Program-made: the position numbers and the translations under genes
The notes under the pieces: model-generated
The model's database searches: none
The model's input: only the letters and a program-made list of their open reading frames with translations
Told to the model about the DNA's origin: nothing
Assembly: GCA_900541505.1 (NCBI GenBank)
Contig: UQKK01000006.1
Span: forward strand, 62,001 to 126,000
Source: an uncultured Ruminococcus sp.
Lineage (GTDB): Bacteria; Bacillota; Clostridia; Lachnospirales; Lachnospiraceae
Direction: 5' to 3'
DNA length: 64,000 bases
Shown here: in pieces, positions 59,305 to 64,000 of the stretch
How positions within the stretch are numbered: the first letter of the stretch is position 1
How the letters are laid out: each line of letters opens with the position of its first letter

Positions 59305-59361
59305 TAGTCTGCCTGCGACGGGAATCTTGCAATTTTGTCATAGATTGAGTATAGTTTACAT

Positions 59362-60873
59362 ATGATGGAGAAAATTGAAGCATTTGTAAAAAAATATGGG
59401 ATGATACAGTCAAAAGACACAGTGGTGACAGGTGTATCGGGCGGAGCGGATTCGATATGCCTGCTTTTTGCGCTTTTAGAGCTCCGGAAAAAGCTGGATT
59501 TTGAGCTGGCTGTATGCCATGTCAATCACCAGATTCGCGGAAAAAGCGCCGATGAGGATGAAGCGTTTGTGCGGCGTCTCTGTGAGGAGAGAGGCATACC
59601 CTTTTGGGCTTTTCATGAAAATGTAGAATTAATCGCGGCAAAACGGAAACAATCTCTTGAGGAAGCAGGGCGCATGGTGCGAAGGGAAGCCTTTGAGACT
59701 GTGCGAAGAGAAGTGGGAGGCACGAAGATTGCCACAGCCCACCACCAAAATGACAGCGCCGAGACCCTGCTTATGAATCTGGCGAGGGGCGCCGGACTGA
59801 AGGGGATGTGTGCCATCCGCCCGGTGAACGGCATCTGGATACGCCCGCTTCTGTGTCTGGAGCGCCGGGAGATTGAAGCGTGGCTTAAGGAACAGAATCT
59901 CCCTTATTGTCAGGACGAGACGAACAATGAGGACGAATACATGAGAAACCGGGTGCGCCACCGGATTATACCGGAGCTGGAAAAGCAGGTGAATACCCGC
60001 GCGGTGCGGCATTTCTGTGAGACGGCTGGGCAGGTGCAGGAAGTGTGGGACTATTTGGAGGCGCAGACGCAGGAAGCCTTTGCGGACTGTGCGCAGAGAG
60101 TCAAGCGGATAGAGGGAATGTGCGCAGTACAGGAACCGGGGAGTGATGCTGCCGAGGACAGTGCAGCAGAACCGTACAGGGAGCTCACGGCGGCAGAACC
60201 GGAGCGCACAGGGACAGAGATTTTCATAGACTATGATAAATTTGCAGCGCTTCCCCCGGTGATTGGGAAACTGGTGATTAAAAAGGCTCTGGAGACAGCG
60301 GCGGGGGCAGAAAAGGATATCGCGGCATGTCATGTAGAGACTGTGCTGGACTTATTCGCAGGACAGACAGGCAGAAGGGCAGACCTTCCCTATCGGCTCA
60401 CGGCAGAGCGCACCTATACCGGGGTGTGTATCGGACCAAAAAGGGAAGCGCAGCGGGCGGACGGATATGCAAAGGAATTGGCGGTTCCGGGAGAAACGAG
60501 GGTGGCAGAGAAACATTGGAACGTTATCTGCCGTGTTTTTGAAAAAAAAGCTGCGTTTTCTTTCGCGCAGATACCGCAAAAAACCTACACGAAATGGTTT
60601 GATTATGATATAATAAAAAATAGTCTCTTTATCAGGACCCGCCGGCAGGGAGACTCGATAACCATTGATAATACGGGCAGCCGGCAGAAGCTCAAGAAGT
60701 ATTTTATCAACGAAAAGGTACCCGCCGCGATGCGGGAGGAGCTTCTTGTGATTGCTGATGGCGAGCAGATTTTATGGATACCTGGTATGCGTCAGAGTCA
60801 TGCCTATCAGGTGAGAGAAGACACAAAGAGAATATTGGAAATAAGGATAACGGAGGAGAAAACAGATGTCTGA
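59362..60873 (+). CDS. tilS: tRNA(Ile)-lysidine synthetase
   Basis: 503 aa PP-loop ATPase. P-loop SGGADS (26-31), CHVNHQIRGKSADEDE, and TAHHQNDSAETLLMNLARG. A C-terminal TilS domain ends the protein (TGSRQKLKKYFINEKVP). It converts C34 of the CAU anticodon of tRNA-Ile2 to lysidine, essential for AUA decoding. It overlaps hpt by 8 bp, the usual tilS-hpt-ftsH order. Confidence 0.95.
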   Translation: MMEKIEAFVKKYGMIQSKDTVVTGVSGGADSICLLFALLELRKKLDFELAVCHVNHQIRGKSADEDEAFVRRLCEERGIPFWAFHENVELIAAKRKQSLEEAGRMVRREAFETVRREVGGTKIATAHHQNDSAETLLMNLARGAGLKGMCAIRPVNGIWIRPLLCLERREIEAWLKEQNLPYCQDETNNEDEYMRNRVRHRIIPELEKQVNTRAVRHFCETAGQVQEVWDYLEAQTQEAFADCAQRVKRIEGMCAVQEPGSDAAEDSAAEPYRELTAAEPERTGTEIFIDYDKFAALPPVIGKLVIKKALETAAGAEKDIAACHVETVLDLFAGQTGRRADLPYRLTAERTYTGVCIGPKREAQRADGYAKELAVPGETRVAEKHWNVICRVFEKKAAFSFAQIPQKTYTKWFDYDIIKNSLFIRTRRQGDSITIDNTGSRQKLKKYFINEKVPAAMREELLVIADGEQILWIPGMRQSHAYQVREDTKRILEIRITEEKTDV

Positions 60874-61393
60874 GACGATTAGGGTATTAGTATCTGAGGA
60901 AGAAATAGAAGAAAGGGTTAAAGCACTGGGAAAGCAGATTAGCGAAGATTATGCGGGAAAACAGGTGCACTTGATATGTATTTTAAAAGGCGGCGCCTTT
61001 TTTATGTGTGAGCTGGCAAAGAGGATTACTGTGCCGGTTTCCATGGATTTCATGAGCGTCGGAAGTTACGGGGACGGAACTTCATCCAGCGGCGTGGTGC
61101 GTATTGCCAAGGATTTGGATGAGGCGATTGAAGGTAAGGATGTGCTGATTGTGGAGGATATCATCGACTCAGGACGTACGCTGTTTTATCTGATTGATGT
61201 CCTGAACCACCGCAAGCCTAACAGTCTGCGCCTCTGTACACTGCTGGACAAACCAGAGCGCAGGGTAAAGGATGTAAAAGTGGATTATGTAGGATTTAAT
61301 ATCCCGGATGAGTTTGTTGTGGGATATGGTCTTGACTATGCCCAGAAATACAGGAATCTTCCATATATCGGAGTGGTAGAGGGCATAGAATAA
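60866..61393 (+). CDS. hpt: Hypoxanthine phosphoribosyltransferase
   Basis: 175 aa. The PRPP-binding motif is VLIVEDIIDSGRT, with LKGGAFF and a C-terminal VGYGLDYAQKYRNLPYIG. It salvages hypoxanthine/guanine to IMP/GMP. It overlaps tilS by 8 bp and precedes ftsH by 21 bp. Confidence 0.95.
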   Translation: MSETIRVLVSEEEIEERVKALGKQISEDYAGKQVHLICILKGGAFFMCELAKRITVPVSMDFMSVGSYGDGTSSSGVVRIAKDLDEAIEGKDVLIVEDIIDSGRTLFYLIDVLNHRKPNSLRLCTLLDKPERRVKDVKVDYVGFNIPDEFVVGYGLDYAQKYRNLPYIGVVEGIE

Positions 61394-61414
61394 AGCAGGA
61401 AGGAGAAAACAAGG

Positions 61415-63277
61415 TTGAACAATAAGAAATACAGAGGTGTGAGCGGCGCGACCATCATGACATTCGTGCTCATTGTCGTGCTCGCCTTCTGGTTGATGAA
61501 TCGCATGCAGCTCCATCAGCAGGAGATGACGTACACCCAGTTTGAGCAGGAAGTAAAAGACGAAAATGTGACAAAGGTAGTCATCAGTCAGAATAAGGCG
61601 GTGCCGACCGGTTCTGTGACAGTCAGTCTGAAAGGGGAAGAGGCTACCAGGACGGTCTATGTCTCCGATGTAAAGGACGTGCAGGAGCTTCTGGATAAAT
61701 ACGATGTGGATTACCGGATGACGGATGTGCCGCAGGATTCTGTGATGACAACGGTACTGTTCCCGCTTTTGATTACTTTTGCGGGGGTGGCGCTCATCTT
61801 CTTCCTGATGAACAGGCAGAACGGCGGGGCGAATGCGAAGGCGATGAACTTCGGCAAGAGCCGCGCAAAGATGAGCAGTCAGAATGAGATTAAGGTCACA
61901 TTTGCGGATGTGGCGGGCTTAAAAGAAGAGAAGGAAGAGCTGGAGGAAATCGTCGATTTTCTCAAAGCACCAAAAAAATATATCCAGGTGGGCGCGAGGA
62001 TTCCCAAGGGCGTGCTTTTAGAGGGACCTCCGGGAACCGGTAAGACGCTTCTGGCGAAGGCAGTGGCAGGAGAGGCGGGAGTGCCGTTTTTCAGTATTTC
62101 CGGTTCTGATTTTGTGGAAATGTTTGTCGGCGTGGGAGCTTCCCGTGTCCGCGATTTGTTCCAGGATGCGAAGAGAAACGCGCCGTGTATCATTTTCATC
62201 GATGAAATCGATGCCGTGGCGAGACGCCGCGGAAGCGGTCTCGGCGGCGGTCACGATGAGAGGGAGCAGACATTGAACCAGCTCCTCGTGGAGATGGACG
62301 GCTTCGGCGTCAATGAGGGAATCATCGTCATGGCGGCAACGAACCGCAAGGATATCCTGGACCCGGCTATCTTAAGACCGGGGCGCTTTGACCGCAATGT
62401 CATCGTGGGACGCCCGGATGTCGGAGGAAGAGAAGAGATATTAAAAGTACACGCCAGAAATAAGCCGCTGGGGGATGATGTGGATTTGAAACAGATTGCC
62501 CAGACAACGGCAGGCTTTACCGGAGCGGATTTGGAGAATCTCTTAAATGAGGCGGCAATCCTCGCGGCGAAGGAGAACCGGGTATATCTGCAGCAGGGAG
62601 ATATCCGCCATGCTTTTGTAAAAGTGGGCATCGGACCGGAGAAGAAGAGCCGCATCGTATCTGATAAAGAGCGGCGCATCACAGCGTACCACGAGGCGGG
62701 ACACGCGATTTTATTCCATGTGCTCCCCGATGTGGGACCTGTATACAGTGTATCTATCGTGCCGACGGGCGCGGCAGGCGGCTATACCATGCCTCTGCCG
62801 GAGCGGGACGACATGTTCAATACAAAGGGGCATATGCTTCAGGAGATTACGGTAGCCTTGGGAGGGCGCGTGGCGGAGGAAGAGATTTTCGACGATATTA
62901 CCACCGGAGCTTCCCAGGATATCAAACAGGCGACAGCCATTGCGAAGTCCATGATTACCAAATTCGGTATGTCGGAACGCCTGGGGCTTATCAATTATGA
63001 CAATGACAGCGATGAGGTATTCATCGGCAGAGATTTCGGTCATACTTCCAGAGGATATGGGGAGAAGATTGCCGGAACTATCGACGAAGAAGTGAAGCGC
63101 ATTATCGACGAGTGCTATCTGAAGGCGAAAGCGCTCCTTGAGGAGTACCAGTCTGTGCTGGAATCCTGTGCGCAGCTCCTTCTGGAAAAAGAAAAGATAA
63201 CAAGAAGCGAGTTCGAGGCACTCTTTGAAGAGAAAGTGCCGGACAATGAATTGCCGCTTTCCGGACAGGACGCCTGA
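61415..63277 (+). CDS. ftsH: ATP-dependent zinc metalloprotease FtsH
   Basis: 620 aa. The start is TTG behind AGGAAGGAG. Two helices (~12-29, ~112-132) flank a small periplasmic domain. The AAA module has Walker A GPPGTGKT (204-211), Walker B IIFIDEIDA and SRH ATNRKDILDPAILRPGRFDR. The protease site is HEAGH (426-430). A hexameric membrane protease degrading misfolded membrane proteins and some regulators. Last of the tilS-hpt-ftsH run. Confidence 0.97.
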   Translation: MNNKKYRGVSGATIMTFVLIVVLAFWLMNRMQLHQQEMTYTQFEQEVKDENVTKVVISQNKAVPTGSVTVSLKGEEATRTVYVSDVKDVQELLDKYDVDYRMTDVPQDSVMTTVLFPLLITFAGVALIFFLMNRQNGGANAKAMNFGKSRAKMSSQNEIKVTFADVAGLKEEKEELEEIVDFLKAPKKYIQVGARIPKGVLLEGPPGTGKTLLAKAVAGEAGVPFFSISGSDFVEMFVGVGASRVRDLFQDAKRNAPCIIFIDEIDAVARRRGSGLGGGHDEREQTLNQLLVEMDGFGVNEGIIVMAATNRKDILDPAILRPGRFDRNVIVGRPDVGGREEILKVHARNKPLGDDVDLKQIAQTTAGFTGADLENLLNEAAILAAKENRVYLQQGDIRHAFVKVGIGPEKKSRIVSDKERRITAYHEAGHAILFHVLPDVGPVYSVSIVPTGAAGGYTMPLPERDDMFNTKGHMLQEITVALGGRVAEEEIFDDITTGASQDIKQATAIAKSMITKFGMSERLGLINYDNDSDEVFIGRDFGHTSRGYGEKIAGTIDEEVKRIIDECYLKAKALLEEYQSVLESCAQLLLEKEKITRSEFEALFEEKVPDNELPLSGQDA

Positions 63278-63311
63278 TGTGTGTTCCTGCGCCGGGTAAG
63301 GAGGTTTTTAT

Positions 63312-64000
63312 ATGAATAAGGACGCACTCTTTAGTGACGGCACATCGGGGTATGTATCGCCTGCACAGCCGGCAGAGTATGAGAAAGTTACTCTGCGCTT
63401 CAGGACTGCCCGGGATGATGTGGACGAAGTGCGTGTCCTGTTAAAGACAGGAAAACTTGCGATGCGCAAGGCGTACTCGAAGGGCGGATTTGACTATTAC
63501 GAAACAGACTACCAGCTTGGCGAGGAGCCTCTGCGCTATTCCTTTGAAATCGTACAGGGGGATGAAGTCTGTTATTACAGCCGCTGCGGTGCGGCGGGAG
63601 AGATGAAGGATTTCTATGACTTTGTCATCGTGCCCGGATTTTCCACGCCGGACTGGGCGAAGGGGGCGGTCATGTATCAGATATTTGTGGACCGCTTTTA
63701 CAATGGTGATACATCCAACGATGTGGAAGACAATGAGTATATCTATATCGGGGCGCCCAGCCGAAGGGTGACAGACTGGCATGAGCCGCCGCAGCCCATG
63801 GATGTCCGCCGTTTCTATGGCGGGGATTTGGCGGGTGTGCTTGAGAAACTGGACTATTTGCAGGATTTGGGCGTGGAGGTCATATACTTCAATCCTTTGT
63901 TCGTCTCCCCTTCCAATCATAAATATGACAGCCAGGACTATGACAATATCGACCCCCATCTGGGAAAGATTGTGGAGGACGGCGGCGAGGTGCTGCCGGA
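63312..64000 (+). CDS. GH13 alpha-amylase family glycosidase, 5' part
   Basis: At least 229 residues, open to the window end. The start ATG at 63312 has AAGGAGG 9 nt upstream. Residues ~1-105 look like an N-terminal CBM34-type beta domain (VTLRFRTARDDVDEVRVLL). The GH13 barrel begins at DWAKGAVMYQIFVDRF, then FYGGDLAGVLEKLDYLQDLG, VEVIYFNPLF and SPSNHKYDSQDYDNIDPHLG. This order suggests neopullulanase or cyclomaltodextrinase type. The catalytic Asp and Glu lie beyond the window. No signal peptide, so probably cytosolic. Confidence 0.88.
   Translation, partial: MNKDALFSDGTSGYVSPAQPAEYEKVTLRFRTARDDVDEVRVLLKTGKLAMRKAYSKGGFDYYETDYQLGEEPLRYSFEIVQGDEVCYYSRCGAAGEMKDFYDFVIVPGFSTPDWAKGAVMYQIFVDRFYNGDTSNDVEDNEYIYIGAPSRRVTDWHEPPQPMDVRRFYGGDLAGVLEKLDYLQDLGVEVIYFNPLFVSPSNHKYDSQDYDNIDPHLGKIVEDGGEVLP

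Overview
The window looks like chromosome from a spore-forming gut Firmicute of the Lachnospiraceae type; the genus cannot be fixed by eye. Supporting this are near-consensus sigma-A promoters, AGGAGG-type ribosome sites, a sporulation/division block (HU, rqcP-like S4 protein, yabP, yabQ, divIC, spoIIE-like, tilS, hpt, ftsH), a CotS-like gene, a QueT transporter, and accessory families common in that group (DUF4143 ATPases, DUF3791, DUF4179 anti-sigma, DUF5711/CvpA).

Layout. 1-3.3 kb is accessory: the end of a COG2865-like regulator, a DUF3791 pair with a DUF4143 remnant, and an intact AAA/DUF4143 ATPase. 3.7-8.7 kb holds pfkA, dnaX-ybaB-recR and a LacI-type regulator; a 34-bp tandem repeat overlaps the end of recR. 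9-11.5 kb is a pentose-phosphate operon (transaldolase-like gene plus split transketolase) behind a consensus promoter with a palindrome next to it. 11.7-21.9 kb is the most striking region: a tyrosine recombinase, a 364-bp segment bounded by 25-bp inverted repeats (24/25 match) with a promoter inside, and a 2909-aa secreted von Willebrand/pilin-repeat surface protein. In this sequence the promoter points away from the giant gene, so I read it as a phase-variation switch caught OFF. 22-26.7 kb carries an AP2-domain protein, an HD protein and an ABC-2 exporter. 26.9-32.2 kb carries envelope-type proteins, including a LysM protein whose N-terminus resembles a zinc-less MPN/JAB domain.

32.2-43.4 kb is a second accessory stretch. 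It has an Fst/par-like type I toxin-antitoxin locus, tRNA-Ala(TGC), a second AAA/DUF4143 ATPase, an ECF sigma/anti-sigma pair, and a small regulon: an IclR regulator, a GltS-type transporter and an M20 peptidase share three copies of one palindromic operator. After these come queT with a structured leader (possible preQ1 riboswitch), a second type I toxin-antitoxin locus (holin-like toxin with cis-antisense RNA), and a ribbon-helix-helix/Uma2 pair with palindromes upstream. 43.8-47 kb is one long Sel1-repeat protein with a zinc ribbon at each end.

47-64 kb is mostly conserved core: asnS, a YhaO/YhaN (SbcD/SbcC-like) pair, the CCA-adding enzyme, a CotS-like gene, phosphoglucomutase, then the sporulation/division block through ftsH and the start of a GH13 glycosidase that runs off the window.
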